Source of the DNA: a virus
DNA: 44,152 bases
Reading direction: 5' to 3' (one strand)
IMG/VR virus record: IMGVR_UViG_3300025771_000054
Span: 1-44,152 of that record
Shown here: positions 1-7,839 of the stretch, one piece after another
Numbering within the stretch: position 1 is the first letter of the stretch
Layout: each line of letters starts with the position of its first letter
The notes under the pieces: generated by a model
Told to the model about the DNA's origin: nothing
The model's input: the letters and a program-made list of their open reading frames with translations, nothing else
Database searches by the model: none
Translations under genes and position numbers: made by a program

Positions 1-2
1 AA

Positions 3-1412
3 GGTATGCCAGGAGATAGTTCAAGCACAGACAACGTGCTAGGTTATGGTGTCATTCCAGATACAAACGTTGCATTCTCAGAAGCAACGGTTAGCCGTTA
101 TGCACTAGGTATCTACACAACAGATACAAACGTCACAGCAGGTATTAATGGTTGGAGTACCCAAGCAGACGGATACGATGGTACAACTTATACAGATGCC
201 GACGGAAATCCTGTAAAATATGGTAACGGTGACGATACTATTGGTATCAGTTGGACTTGGACAGGTGTTACAACAGGTGACATCTTAGAAGCAAACTACG
301 CTTATATCTTTGGTCCAAGTGCATTTGATGCAGCAGAAGATGCTATCACTGGCGGTGCAGGTGGTGGTGACACTACAACAACAGACAGTTGGGGAACACT
401 AGAAGATGTTGGTAGTGCTACAGATGCAGCAGAAGCCGACGCTGGAGGTGCTGATCCAGTTATTACAACTGAAACCGTAGTTGACACAAGTCGTCCAATA
501 CTTACAGCAAGTATTACAACACACGAATCAAGTGTAGCAGACGGTGTACAAACTATTGATAGAGAAAAAACTACAACTACAACTACACCTATGAAAACTG
601 TAACATACACAGATGGTGTAGAAACATCAAGTGCGGTAGCAGATAGTGCTATAACTTCAGCAGTTACAGACCCAGGCTCATTTACAGGTCGTATGGACAC
701 AGGCAAAAAGATTGGTCGTGCAGTTGACTTACACAGTTTAGGTTTTGCTGATTATGTAGCAGGTAGCCGCATTACCAGTGACTTAGGAGATGGATGTAGT
801 GCTGAAAGTCGTGTGCTAGGCATTGGTGGATCAACTACCACAGATGATCTAGTCACTATTGAAGGTGGTATCAACAGAATCACTACTAGTGCTGACGCAT
901 GTAGCACGGGTGATATGACAACACTACATATGGGCGTTGGCGCAAGTAAGGCACTAGAAAAGTTTACTGTTCGTGGAACAATAAATCGTGCTAGTCAAGA
1001 TATTACATACGAAAGACACATTGGCGACTTCACTAACCAAGGTGAATATTCTACAAGTGATACTTGGGTAAATGTTGAAGTTGAACCAAACACTGGTAAA
1101 ATTCGTCCAGTAATGGGTATTGTAGCAGGCAAGCGTTCAACAGATGCTTACACTGAAACAGGTAGCATACAAAGTGCTATTGCTCACGAAGCAACTGACG
1201 AATCATATCGTTATGCTACACTAGGTGCTAACTTTGATTTTGATCTTGGAACAGCACACATCAGCAGAAGCACAGAAGGCACAACACGCATTGGTATTGG
1301 AGTTGATCATCACATCAACGAGAAGATATCATTTGCAGGTGACTTTAGTAGAAGCATGTCAGATGACGCAGCAACAAATTCGTTGAGTGTAGGATTTAAA
1401 ATAAGATTTTAA
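3..1412 (+). CDS. Outer-membrane beta-barrel-like protein, C-terminal part (5' truncated)
   Basis: The reading frame is open to the left edge, and the first ATG (position 6) has no spaced ribosome site, so the true start is probably outside the window. Residues about 1-240 are Thr/Ser/Asp/Gly-rich and low in complexity, with Thr runs near residue 190. The last 170 or so residues alternate polar and hydrophobic positions and the protein ends in Phe (GFKIRF), as in autotransporter and outer-membrane barrels, whose terminal Phe is an assembly signal. By family knowledge such barrels sit in Gram-negative outer membranes or occur as phage structural proteins. A role in altering the host surface or in virion structure is inference. 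It is followed by a hairpin-bearing leader and small membrane-protein genes. Confidence 0.6.
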   Translation, partial: GMPGDSSSTDNVLGYGVIPDTNVAFSEATVSRYALGIYTTDTNVTAGINGWSTQADGYDGTTYTDADGNPVKYGNGDDTIGISWTWTGVTTGDILEANYAYIFGPSAFDAAEDAITGGAGGGDTTTTDSWGTLEDVGSATDAAEADAGGADPVITTETVVDTSRPILTASITTHESSVADGVQTIDREKTTTTTTPMKTVTYTDGVETSSAVADSAITSAVTDPGSFTGRMDTGKKIGRAVDLHSLGFADYVAGSRITSDLGDGCSAESRVLGIGGSTTTDDLVTIEGGINRITTSADACSTGDMTTLHMGVGASKALEKFTVRGTINRASQDITYERHIGDFTNQGEYSTSDTWVNVEVEPNTGKIRPVMGIVAGKRSTDAYTETGSIQSAIAHEATDESYRYATLGANFDFDLGTAHISRSTEGTTRIGIGVDHHINEKISFAGDFSRSMSDDAATNSLSVGFKIRF

Positions 1413-1423
1413 AGTGTAGCCGT

Positions 1424-1455
1424 GGTAAATACCTTTAGCAGAGGGCAAACCTGCT
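1424..1455 (+). promoter_or_regulatory. Leader with TAAATAC box and hairpin (copy 1 of a two-copy motif)
   Basis: The segment starts with GGTAAATACC, which contains a T4-late-like TAAATAC box, and runs into CCTTTAGCAGAG. AGCAG (1437-1441) can pair with CTGCT (1451-1455). The CCTTTAGCAGAG block recurs at 13580-13591, again in a hairpin just upstream of a gene. It lies 16 bases before the TTG start at 1471. It could be a late promoter plus a 5'-UTR hairpin, or an RNA control element. Confidence 0.45.
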
Positions 1456-1470
1456 GGAAGAGAGGGTGTA

Positions 1471-1953
1471 TTGATAGATCCATTCACAGCCGTTGCAGCA
1501 GCAACTACGGCATTTAATACCGTTAAGAAATTCGTACACGCTGGTCAAGAATTCGAAAATGTTATGGGCCAAATGGGCAAGTGGTACACTAGTGTATCTG
1601 ATTTCCGTAAAGGTCAGCAGATGCAAAAGAAACCTCCAATATTTAGAAAACTATTAGCAGCAGGTTCAGTTGAAGAAGAAGCACTTAATCTCCTTATTCA
1701 CGAAAAGAAGATTATGGAAATGGAAATGGAACTACGAGAATTACTTAACTTTCGTTTTGGATTTGGAACTTGGGACGAGCTAAAAGAAATGCAACGTAAA
1801 ATTAGAGCTCAACGTGAACGAGAAGTATACAGACAAGCAGAAGCAAAACAAGCATTAATAAATGGTGTTGCTATTACTTTATTACTAGGAGCATTGACTA
1901 GTATGCTTGGTGGAATATTTTATTTTATTCTAAAAGCCAAAGGAATAGTATAA
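1471..1953 (+). CDS. Conserved phage membrane-anchored protein with coiled coil
   Basis: This 160-residue protein begins at TTG; an AGAGGG ribosome site lies a few bases upstream and no later ATG suits better. The N-terminal half is helical and alanine-rich. Residues about 80-130 are strongly charged (MEMEMELRELL, then KEMQRKIRAQREREVYRQAEAKQ) and look like a coiled coil. Residues about 133-155 form one transmembrane segment with a short basic tail. The organisation matches a hypothetical protein I associate with T4-like marine phages, but I cannot name a function. It is followed directly by another small gene whose TTG abuts this stop codon. Confidence 0.75.
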   Translation: MIDPFTAVAAATTAFNTVKKFVHAGQEFENVMGQMGKWYTSVSDFRKGQQMQKKPPIFRKLLAAGSVEEEALNLLIHEKKIMEMEMELRELLNFRFGFGTWDELKEMQRKIRAQREREVYRQAEAKQALINGVAITLLLGALTSMLGGIFYFILKAKGIV

Positions 1954-2172
1954 TTGATACACGCATTTATGCTAGTAGTGTTAATAGCAGACGCACAACA
2001 ACCGTCGCCTATGTATTTTAGAAGTATAGACGTTTGTCAATACTATGCAAAACGTATACCAAGACAGTACGGAAACTACGGATCAAAGTATCTAGTACCC
2101 AAGGAACATAGAATAACTGCTTATTGTAAGCCTGTAAAAGTGCAAGACGGGCCTTACGTATACGATCATTAA
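1954..2172 (+). CDS. Small phage protein with signal-like N terminus
   Basis: A 72-residue ORF whose TTG start touches the previous stop (TAATTG). AAGGA lies about nine bases upstream, which supports TTG over the internal ATG at 1969. Residues 1-15 are hydrophobic (FMLVVLIADA), like a signal peptide or short membrane anchor. The rest is Tyr-rich with two Cys (residues 28 and 58), which could form a disulfide after export. It is probably translationally coupled to the preceding membrane protein. No catalytic motif is visible; function unknown. Confidence 0.65.
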   Translation: MIHAFMLVVLIADAQQPSPMYFRSIDVCQYYAKRIPRQYGNYGSKYLVPKEHRITAYCKPVKVQDGPYVYDH

Positions 2173-2173
2173 A

Positions 2174-2180
2174 TAAATAC
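2174..2180 (+). promoter_or_regulatory. T4-like late promoter box, leaderless arrangement
   Basis: TAAATAC is followed by TAT and then the ATG of the next gene, with no ribosome site between. T4 late promoters (TATAAATA) start transcription a few bases downstream, so this mRNA would start at or next to the ATG. The same geometry occurs at 12223, 18496, 24322 and 28534. Confidence 0.5.
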
Positions 2181-2183
2181 TAT

Positions 2184-2510
2184 ATGAAATGGATAAGCGA
2201 ATGGTTGTTCAAAGAGCATATAGAAAATATGGTGGAGGAAAAGTTTCAGGAGAAATTGCTTGAAACCTACCTTCACCAGCGCCAACAAGAACACAAAGCA
2301 AGAATTGCCCGAGTCAGAGAAACCCTTGATAATAAAACATCAAGGGTTTCGAAAGAAGAACAACACAAACTACAATCCAGTAGTAGAGTACGAACGGGGA
2401 GTGAAGAATCCAAACTATCGACCTCGCCCGATCAAGCCGCAATAGCAAAAGCAGCAAAAACAGCAGAGCTAGATGCAATGCGAGCAAAACTAATGGGAAA
2501 GAAAAAATGA
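2184..2510 (+). CDS. Small charged coiled-coil protein
   Basis: A 108-residue, strongly charged and Gln/Lys/Glu-rich protein. Residues about 8-60 look like a continuous amphipathic helix or coiled coil. The middle is Ser-rich and probably disordered, and the C terminus is Ala/Lys-rich, ending in GKKK. It starts three bases after a TAAATAC box and overlaps the cyclase gene by four bases (ATGA), so the two are probably co-translated. I recognise no family. A role as a small partner of the cyclase is only suggested by the coupling. Confidence 0.65.
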   Translation: MKWISEWLFKEHIENMVEEKFQEKLLETYLHQRQQEHKARIARVRETLDNKTSRVSKEEQHKLQSSSRVRTGSEESKLSTSPDQAAIAKAAKTAELDAMRAKLMGKKK

Positions 2511-4552
2511 GAAAAGTATTGTTTTCGCCGCTTTGGAGCATGATAGTTTTAGGTATTCTAGCCTGGATTATGTATATCAACCCTCCGTTTTTAGAAAGTC
2601 TCAAATTACGATACTTTGACTCACTTATTGTCAATCAAGAGCCAATTGAAAACAACATTTACACAGTGAATATTGATGAGCCAAGTTTAGAGGCATACGG
2701 ACAATGGCCGTGGCCGAGAGGTGATTATGGTAGCCTTATAGAGGAAATTTATGCCAGAGGCGCTGGACTAGTTGTATTCAATGTGTTGATGTCTGAAACA
2801 GATCGTCAGGGCGAGGATTTTACACTTGCCCTGATAATGAATGACCTACCAGTTATAGTCACAATGCTGGGTGCGGAGGAGAATAAAAATGAACCAATTA
2901 ATCCTGGTGCTACTATCGTTAACAGTGATTACCTTCACACTATTCCTAGTGTTCCAGGAATCATTGCCAACGTCCCTGATATTGAAAATTCAGCAGTTGG
3001 ATCAGGCCTTACAAATTCATGGCCAGAAATAGACGGTGTTACTAGACGCATACCACTTGTAGTAGAAAGTGGAGGGGTGTTATATCCAAATGTTACAATG
3101 GAAGTGCTAAGGGTATTAGCAGGAGATCCGAGTTTCCAAATTAAGCTATCTCCACTTGGAGTTGACAAGTTACGCATACCGCAGTTTGGTGTTATACAAA
3201 CAAGCCCAACAGGTGAAGTATGGATAGACTGGAGTCAAAAATCAAAGTCATATAGTGCAGTAGAATTGCCAGACGACTTTGGAGGTGGTATAGTATTTGT
3301 AGGACCAACCGCAGCAGGTGTAACACAGCCTTTAGCAACAGCAGCAGGTTCAGTATTCCCACATGAAATACAAGCAACAATGCTTGGAACAGTATTTAAC
3401 GAATCAAACATTGCAAGACATTCTGATGCCGAAATATGGGGTGAACTTGCATTCTTTGTTGCTGCTGGTATAATTCTTATTTTAGGCGCACGATGGACGT
3501 ATTTAGGTATAGCCTTTTTTGTGATTGCAGTTGGTGGTAGCATTAGTATAAGTTACTACGCCTTTAATCAATACGGAATGCTCGTCGACGGATTTACACC
3601 AGCAGCATTTTTATTGCTAGTAGGACTCAAGCGTTACATACTTAAATTCTTAGATGAATTTTTACAAAAGCAAGCAATTAAAAAACAGTTTGCAGGATAT
3701 GCATCTCCTACTGTGGTTAGACTATTACAAGAAAATCCAGACCTAATCAAAAAAGGCACCAAGCGAGAAGTTAGTATAGTATTCTCAGACTTGCGTGGCT
3801 TTACACCATTAGGTGAATCTTTTGGCGATGACGTGCAAGGACTCACTCGCATAATGAATGGCTATATGGATGCCATTACGCAGCCTGTGCTAAACGCAGA
3901 CGGAATGATAATCAAGTATATCGGTGATGCTAGTATGCACATACACAACGCACCCATTGATGATCCTAATCATGCTAGATCAGCCGTGCAGTGTGGACTA
4001 GATATGTTGCAAGCAGTAGAGAAGTTCAATGAAGAAGTTATTATTCCAGAAGGCAGGCCACCTGTTGGTATGGGTGCTGGTATTAATACAGGACTTGGTT
4101 ATTTGGGAGAAATGGGCAGCACTATGCGTCACAGTTATGATGTGCTTGGAGATGCTGTTTCAACAGCAGCTAGAGTCGAATCAAAATGTAAAGAATATGG
4201 ATGCTTACTTCTTGTTGGAGAAGCCACATACGAACAAACAAAGGACGATTTCTTCTATCTAAAAGTAGACGACTTACAAGTTAAAGGTAAGAGTGTAGGA
4301 CTCAGCATTTACACTGTGTTAGATAATCCACAACATGCTTGGAAAAAAGATCAAGACAGACATGTAAAAATGATGAAAGCATATAAAGCACAAAACTTTG
4401 ACGAAGCATATAGAATGAGCGCAGCATTAGCAAATTGTTTTGATTTTAAAATGACAGGCTACTACAAAATGTGGATGGAACGTTGTGAATATATGAAAAC
4501 ACAAGAGTTGCCACAAGATTGGAACGGCACCTTCATAGCGCAAACTAAATAA
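2507..4552 (+). CDS. CHASE2-domain class III adenylyl cyclase
   Basis: This 681-residue membrane protein would make cAMP from ATP. One TM helix (about 8-25) leads to a CHASE2-like extracytoplasmic sensor domain (about 35-305; FDSL, then GQWPWPRGDYG), then three TM helices (about 311-328, 331-351, 363-376) and a cytoplasmic class III cyclase domain (about 418-605). Metal-binding Asp428 (FSDLRGFT) and Asp474 (KYIGD) are present. Lys470 and Asp545 (SYDVLGD) are the two residues that select ATP over GTP in this family. Transition-state Arg556 is kept, but the usual Asn is Ser552 (AVSTAAR), a variant I believe also occurs in some CHASE2 cyclases. The gene overlaps the upstream one by four bases. 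The domain order equals bacterial CHASE2 cyclases, so acquisition from a bacterium is likely. Confidence 0.88.
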   Translation: MRKVLFSPLWSMIVLGILAWIMYINPPFLESLKLRYFDSLIVNQEPIENNIYTVNIDEPSLEAYGQWPWPRGDYGSLIEEIYARGAGLVVFNVLMSETDRQGEDFTLALIMNDLPVIVTMLGAEENKNEPINPGATIVNSDYLHTIPSVPGIIANVPDIENSAVGSGLTNSWPEIDGVTRRIPLVVESGGVLYPNVTMEVLRVLAGDPSFQIKLSPLGVDKLRIPQFGVIQTSPTGEVWIDWSQKSKSYSAVELPDDFGGGIVFVGPTAAGVTQPLATAAGSVFPHEIQATMLGTVFNESNIARHSDAEIWGELAFFVAAGIILILGARWTYLGIAFFVIAVGGSISISYYAFNQYGMLVDGFTPAAFLLLVGLKRYILKFLDEFLQKQAIKKQFAGYASPTVVRLLQENPDLIKKGTKREVSIVFSDLRGFTPLGESFGDDVQGLTRIMNGYMDAITQPVLNADGMIIKYIGDASMHIHNAPIDDPNHARSAVQCGLDMLQAVEKFNEEVIIPEGRPPVGMGAGINTGLGYLGEMGSTMRHSYDVLGDAVSTAARVESKCKEYGCLLLVGEATYEQTKDDFFYLKVDDLQVKGKSVGLSIYTVLDNPQHAWKKDQDRHVKMMKAYKAQNFDEAYRMSAALANCFDFKMTGYYKMWMERCEYMKTQELPQDWNGTFIAQTK

Positions 4553-4556
4553 TTGT

Positions 4557-5219
4557 ATGCAGCCTATAAGAGAATACTTTTATAATTGGTTTGGTTTGCG
4601 TCGAACCTATGAAAAACGCACGACAGATGACATTAATGTTATTTGGATACATGGTGCGAACCAAACTTCATTGAGTTTTAAATACCTGCAAACAAAAACA
4701 CAGTTTTCAAATGAGATATTAGTAAACTATTCTAGCATGAATAGATTTGAAGATAACATAGAAATGATTGCGGATAAATGCAAAGGCAAAGGCCCACACT
4801 TTGTTATAGGACACAGCATGGGCGGTTTGTATGCACTACATCTTACACAGTATGTTAGAGTGCTGGGAGGTGTAAGTATAAGCACACCTTTCCGTGGCAG
4901 CAGCACAGCAGACTGGGCAAAGTATATTGTTCCAAGCTATCCACTGTTTAAAGATATAGGACGCAGAGCAGATCCTATACGTAGAGCAAATGAAATTGAA
5001 TTGAATATCCCTTGGACACAAATTGTAAGCACTACAGGTTCTGTGCCTTATCACAATGGACCTAACGATGGCGTTTGCACACTTGAATCAATGCGTCACA
5101 GAACAGACATGAAGCATGTAGATGTTGCAAATACACATTATGAAACCATGGTAAGTGATAAAGTTGGCGATATTATAAAACAAACATATGAGAGTGTAAC
5201 ACAATCAAGAAAGCAGTAG
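4557..5219 (+). CDS. Alpha/beta hydrolase (lipase or esterase-like)
   Basis: A 220-residue single-domain alpha/beta hydrolase. The oxyanion strand IHGANQ is at 31-36, the nucleophile elbow GHSMGG places Ser87, Asp171 sits in GPNDGVCT and His194 in ANTHYETM, giving a complete Ser-Asp-His triad in the right order. No signal peptide is seen, so it is probably cytoplasmic. By family it could cleave lipid or other esters; the substrate is unknown. It starts four bases after the cyclase stop and is likely in the same operon. Its 3' end overlaps the converging minus-strand gene by 47 bases. Confidence 0.85.
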   Translation: MQPIREYFYNWFGLRRTYEKRTTDDINVIWIHGANQTSLSFKYLQTKTQFSNEILVNYSSMNRFEDNIEMIADKCKGKGPHFVIGHSMGGLYALHLTQYVRVLGGVSISTPFRGSSTADWAKYIVPSYPLFKDIGRRADPIRRANEIELNIPWTQIVSTTGSVPYHNGPNDGVCTLESMRHRTDMKHVDVANTHYETMVSDKVGDIIKQTYESVTQSRKQ

Positions 5220-5544
5220 TGTAATGTAGTGCTTGGTCTAATGCTTGTAATCGCCAAAATCTACCTTCGTCACGTTTCCAATTGAACTTTGTATAAAATA
5301 CAGTTTTGCCCCAATCAACATGCCAATGTATTATGTAATCAAACAAACTATAGATCACTGCCCAAGCAGGTGATACAAAAAATAAACATACTACAAAGTT
5401 TACACCAGCGTGGTGTGCATAGTGTCTGTGTCCGTTGTCAAAGTATCTTATTTTGCTATGTGGTTTTTTAATATATGTTTGTAAAAACAAATCAGCAAAG
5501 GCATGTTTTATTATTAAGGCAAAGAAAAATAGTAACTCAGTCAT
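5173..5544 (-). CDS. DUF3307-like membrane protein
   Basis: A 123-residue membrane protein in the DUF3307 family. It has the family layout: KHAFADLFLQ near the start, a His-rich segment (YFDNGHRHYAHHAG), two hydrophobic helices, YIIHWHVDWGK, and the ALDQALHYTTAF ending with a last helix. Roughly four TM segments with conserved His/Asp facing the membrane are expected. I chose the ATG at 5544, which overlaps the upstream stop by eight bases, over the ATG at 5559. Function in the family is unknown; phage members exist. It ends convergently inside the hydrolase gene. Confidence 0.78.
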   Translation of the reverse strand: MTELLFFFALIIKHAFADLFLQTYIKKPHSKIRYFDNGHRHYAHHAGVNFVVCLFFVSPAWAVIYSLFDYIIHWHVDWGKTVFYTKFNWKRDEGRFWRLQALDQALHYTTAFLIVLHSHMFVL

Positions 5545-5758
5545 TTGCCTTGCTCTCATGCTTTAACAAAAGAGCATTGACTTCATCTGATTTCATAAGC
5601 CAGCCAGCTTCATTTACAATAAACACATCACCTGGTTTGTAAAGATAATGTTCTTTTTGTGACCCGTCTTGTTGTTTACCCATTACTTCTCCTGGCCAGT
5701 CGCCTTTGACTCTAAAGTTAGCACCTGCCTGTTCTATAACATAGTCCATCCAAATCAT
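5537..5758 (-). CDS. Small conserved phage protein
   Basis: A 73-residue soluble protein without Cys. A basic or polar N-terminal half (GDWPGEVMGKQQ) is followed by YKPGDVFIVNEAGWL and a helical C terminus. It overlaps the upstream gene by four bases (ATGA) and the downstream DUF3307-like gene by eight, so it belongs to a minus-strand operon. No function can be assigned. Confidence 0.65.
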   Translation of the reverse strand: MIWMDYVIEQAGANFRVKGDWPGEVMGKQQDGSQKEHYLYKPGDVFIVNEAGWLMKSDEVNALLLKHESKAND

Positions 5759-6012
5759 TTAACTGTCTCAGAATGTTTGAGAATAAAATGTGTGGCTGCT
5801 TTTGATTCGGGCAGTAACACCTTTATATCACATCTACAATAAATGTCACCAGGAAGACTACGACTGTTACTACGATAAAGCACCCAATCCCAACCATTTT
5901 CTTCTACTGTTTTGTAAACATCTGTGCCAACTTCACGTTGGACCCACATACGTTCCATATGTGTATCTTTGTGAGTCCACTTGTATTCACAACTGCCTAA
6001 ATAGAGCTCCAT
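5755..6012 (-). CDS. Small conserved phage protein
   Basis: An 85-residue protein rich in Trp, Tyr and charged residues, with Cys at about 8, 59 and 61 (YCRCDIKVLLPES). The mixed beta/helix pattern suggests a small globular fold. It is coupled by ATGA to the next gene of the minus-strand operon, and the Cys-rich 41-residue gene lies eight bases upstream. No recognisable family. Confidence 0.65.
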   Translation of the reverse strand: MELYLGSCEYKWTHKDTHMERMWVQREVGTDVYKTVEENGWDWVLYRSNSRSLPGDIYCRCDIKVLLPESKAATHFILKHSETVK

Positions 6013-6020
6013 GTAGATAC

Positions 6021-6146
6021 TTATTTAGATTTTGTGTCCCTACAATCACATTTGACACATACATCATTGATACAATCCTTACAGTCTGGAGCGTAACAAT
6101 GACACTTGTGCCCACAACTCTTACAAGTTCTGGGCGAGCCTTGCAT
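6021..6146 (-). CDS. 41-residue Cys-rich, probably metal-binding protein
   Basis: This short gene has nine Cys and two His in 41 codons. Cys8, 11, 15, 17, 22, 25, 30, 33 and 35 form repeated CxxC and CxC pairs (CKSCGHKCHC, then CVKCDC), as in zinc ribbons or metallothionein-like peptides. Its ATG overlaps the upstream stop as TAATG, which supports it being real. I associate a similar Cys-rich micro-protein with T4-like cyanophages, but cannot verify that here. Zn or Fe binding is inference. Confidence 0.75.
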   Translation of the reverse strand: MQGSPRTCKSCGHKCHCYAPDCKDCINDVCVKCDCRDTKSK

Positions 6147-6307
6147 TATGTTAATGCCTTTAATAGTTCTTTTTTTAGATATTCTTTTCCCTTCAAGAAC
6201 TCTTTTATATGGTCGTTGTTTTCTTTTGTATTCAACGGCATGGCTGTGCCTACCATTTCTGTGTCAGCTGGCAATACGTCAGCTATCGGCATCCCCTTTT
6301 GGAACAT
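6146..6307 (-). CDS. Small helical phage protein
   Basis: A 53-residue protein. The ATG at 6307 is chosen because a strong AGGAGG lies eight bases upstream; the longer ORF from 6358 would lie deeper inside the previous gene. The C-terminal half is Lys/Leu-rich and helical (KGKEYLKKELLKALT). It overlaps the upstream gene by 29 bases and the Cys-rich gene by one. Function unknown. Confidence 0.6.
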   Translation of the reverse strand: MFQKGMPIADVLPADTEMVGTAMPLNTKENNDHIKEFLKGKEYLKKELLKALT

Positions 6308-6626
6308 CTTTTTTCCCTCCTGTGCTATCAAACTGCTTATTAGCAGATTTATATTCATCCACTAGACGTTGTAATTCGTCTTGCCTCTGTGGATTTAATT
6401 TTGCCCTATATTCTAAAACCATTGATAGTTTTTGGTTTAGTCTGATCATGTCATTGTCTAACATACGCACACGATCAACCAATTTAATTAGTGTGCCCAT
6501 GGTTTCTCCTATAACAGGATCAATAGTTTCAGTCACCCATTTCCAAATAAAATAAATGAAATATCCCATGCCCATTGCGGCAATGATTGGAAAACCATAT
6601 TCACTTACTGCGGCAGCAATATCCAT
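6279..6626 (-). CDS. Phage membrane protein with C-terminal coiled coil
   Basis: A 115-residue protein. Residues 12-30 form one TM segment (PIIAAMGMGYFIYFIW), followed by a long charged helix (about 35-100) likely to be a coiled coil, and an acidic tail. It starts just after the upstream stop with GGAGAG as ribosome site. It resembles the 92-residue protein encoded at 6805-7083 (FGFPI or VGFPI entry to the helix, DNDMIRLNQKL against NNDLVKIDALL), so the two are probably duplicates. A holin-like or virion-membrane role is possible but unproved. Confidence 0.7.
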   Translation of the reverse strand: MDIAAAVSEYGFPIIAAMGMGYFIYFIWKWVTETIDPVIGETMGTLIKLVDRVRMLDNDMIRLNQKLSMVLEYRAKLNPQRQDELQRLVDEYKSANKQFDSTGGKKDVPKGDADS

Positions 6627-6821
6627 TTACTCTCCAAACATGTTTATGAGTTCTGGTCCAAAATTGCCAGCAGCCCAACCTAGTGCTACAATAGCAATCA
6701 CACCCATAACAAGCCATTTCATTTTAAAATCATCTACATCCATGCGCAGTGCTACTAGTTCATTTCCTAGTATCCGCACACTTACTTCTAATTTACCTTT
6801 ATCATCAATCACGTCTGGCAT
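6627..6821 (-). CDS. Small phage protein with one C-terminal TM helix
   Basis: A 64-residue protein. The N-terminal half reads VSVRILGNELVALRMDVDD, a short helical segment of a type I associate with T4-like marine phages. Residues about 38-55 form a TM helix. The ATG at 6821 has AAGGA seven bases upstream and is preferred over 6836. It overlaps the preceding gene by 17 bases. With its two neighbours it forms a three-gene membrane cassette; a lysis accessory role is a guess. Confidence 0.65.
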   Translation of the reverse strand: MPDVIDDKGKLEVSVRILGNELVALRMDVDDFKMKWLVMGVIAIVALGWAAGNFGPELINMFGE

Positions 6822-7083
6822 CTTCTTTTCCTTCATTTGCTGCTAACCTATCTACGTTAGGTCTAATGTTTAATGTATAGCTCAACAAAGCATCGATCTT
6901 AACTAGATCGTTGTTCATGGTTTGAACTCTGTTGTCTAATTGTCCGATTATGTTTTTTAGAGTAGTTACTCCTCCAGTAACACCTGCTAAAATAAACTTC
7001 AATGTTAGGAAAACAAAGCCACCTGCTGCTAATGCTCCTGCTATTGGAAACCCTACATCACCTACTAGTGTTAAAAAATCCAT
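6805..7083 (-). CDS. Phage membrane protein (TM helix plus coiled coil)
   Basis: A 92-residue protein, first gene of the minus-strand block. Residues about 10-35 are hydrophobic (GFPIAGALAAGGFVFLTLKF), followed by a glycine-rich turn and a coiled-coil-like helix, and an acidic or basic tail. The ATG at 7083 has GAGGG upstream, unlike the GTG at 7095. A TAAATAT box on this strand lies 26 bases upstream. Similar small proteins occur, as I recall, in T4-like cyanophages; the function there is unassigned. Confidence 0.7.
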   Translation of the reverse strand: MDFLTLVGDVGFPIAGALAAGGFVFLTLKFILAGVTGGVTTLKNIIGQLDNRVQTMNNDLVKIDALLSYTLNIRPNVDRLAANEGKEDARRD

Positions 7084-7109
7084 GTGCGCCCTCACGCTCT
7101 GCTACAAAC

Positions 7110-7116
7110 ATATTTA
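7110..7116 (-). promoter_or_regulatory. T4-like late promoter box for the minus-strand operon
   Basis: On the minus strand this reads TAAATAT within GCTAAATATG, 26 bases before the ATG at 7083. It lies back to back with the plus-strand sigma-70 promoter at 7119, so early and late transcription diverge here. Confidence 0.5.
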
Positions 7117-7118
7117 GC

Positions 7119-7147
7119 TTGACAAAGACATAAAGTGGATATATAAT
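7119..7147 (+). promoter_or_regulatory. Sigma-70 consensus promoter
   Basis: A perfect TTGACA (7119-7124) is separated by 17 bases from a perfect TATAAT (7142-7147). Start of transcription would be near 7154 and GGAGGA precedes the ATG at 7168. This is a host-type early promoter. Confidence 0.88.
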
Positions 7148-7167
7148 AAGTATTATCGGAGGAAAAA

Positions 7168-7839
7168 ATGGCTACAACTGAAGAAAAACAGGAACTAGTT
7201 GAGGATCTAAAAGGTCCAAGATATTATAGAATTTCACTTTCTGGTTACGGCGGAGAGATTGGATATTTTGCATTGACAGAAAAACAATACAATTACTGGA
7301 AAGACTTGAATGAAAATGATGAAGGAACTTTGATCAATTATATGTTGGATCCAGATGATTTTGAAGAAGAAATCACAGAGGATTTAGATTTTCTTGCACA
7401 AGATGATTATAGAACACAATGGTATGATGCACCTAACTTAACTGTGCATCAATATGGCGCAGACTTTGGTAGCAGTTATCTCACTGTAGAACAAGTAAGC
7501 AGTGAAGAATGGGGTGCTAGTGTTGTAGAAACTGTGGTTGATGGTGAAAGTTTATCTGCATGGACAGACGAAAATGAAGTTGAAGTTGAAATGGGTGTAG
7601 ATGACACTGAAGAACCAGCATATGTTATGCAAATTTTCAACAGCGAAAAAGGCGGCTTCTTTGATGGATTAATCGAAACATATGGTCCATTTGATCCTAA
7701 GAAGTTGAAAATTTATACAACTGAATATTGGAACGGCGATGATACAGTTGTAAATATTGAATATAACGGCCAAGACATCGACAATAACGGCGGCGATACA
7801 AACGGCAAAGGCACAAGTTGCTATTTTTGGGAAAACTAG
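7168..7839 (+). CDS. Acidic early protein of unknown function
   Basis: A 223-residue, very acidic protein, first gene behind a perfect sigma-70 promoter and a strong GGAGGA ribosome site, so it is expected to be made early and in quantity. It has YYRISLSGYGGEIGYFALT near the N terminus, long Asp/Glu-rich stretches, and FDPKKLKIYTTEYWNGDD near the C terminus. No TM or catalytic motif is visible. High acidity with early expression is common in DNA-mimic or host-takeover proteins, but that is only inference. Confidence 0.7.
   Translation: MATTEEKQELVEDLKGPRYYRISLSGYGGEIGYFALTEKQYNYWKDLNENDEGTLINYMLDPDDFEEEITEDLDFLAQDDYRTQWYDAPNLTVHQYGADFGSSYLTVEQVSSEEWGASVVETVVDGESLSAWTDENEVEVEMGVDDTEEPAYVMQIFNSEKGGFFDGLIETYGPFDPKKLKIYTTEYWNGDDTVVNIEYNGQDIDNNGGDTNGKGTSCYFWEN

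Noticed and set aside
302-706. Minus-strand ORF of 134 codons
   Set aside because: It is the complement of the Thr/Ser-rich part of the plus-strand barrel protein; Val/Ser-rich low complexity, no ribosome site.
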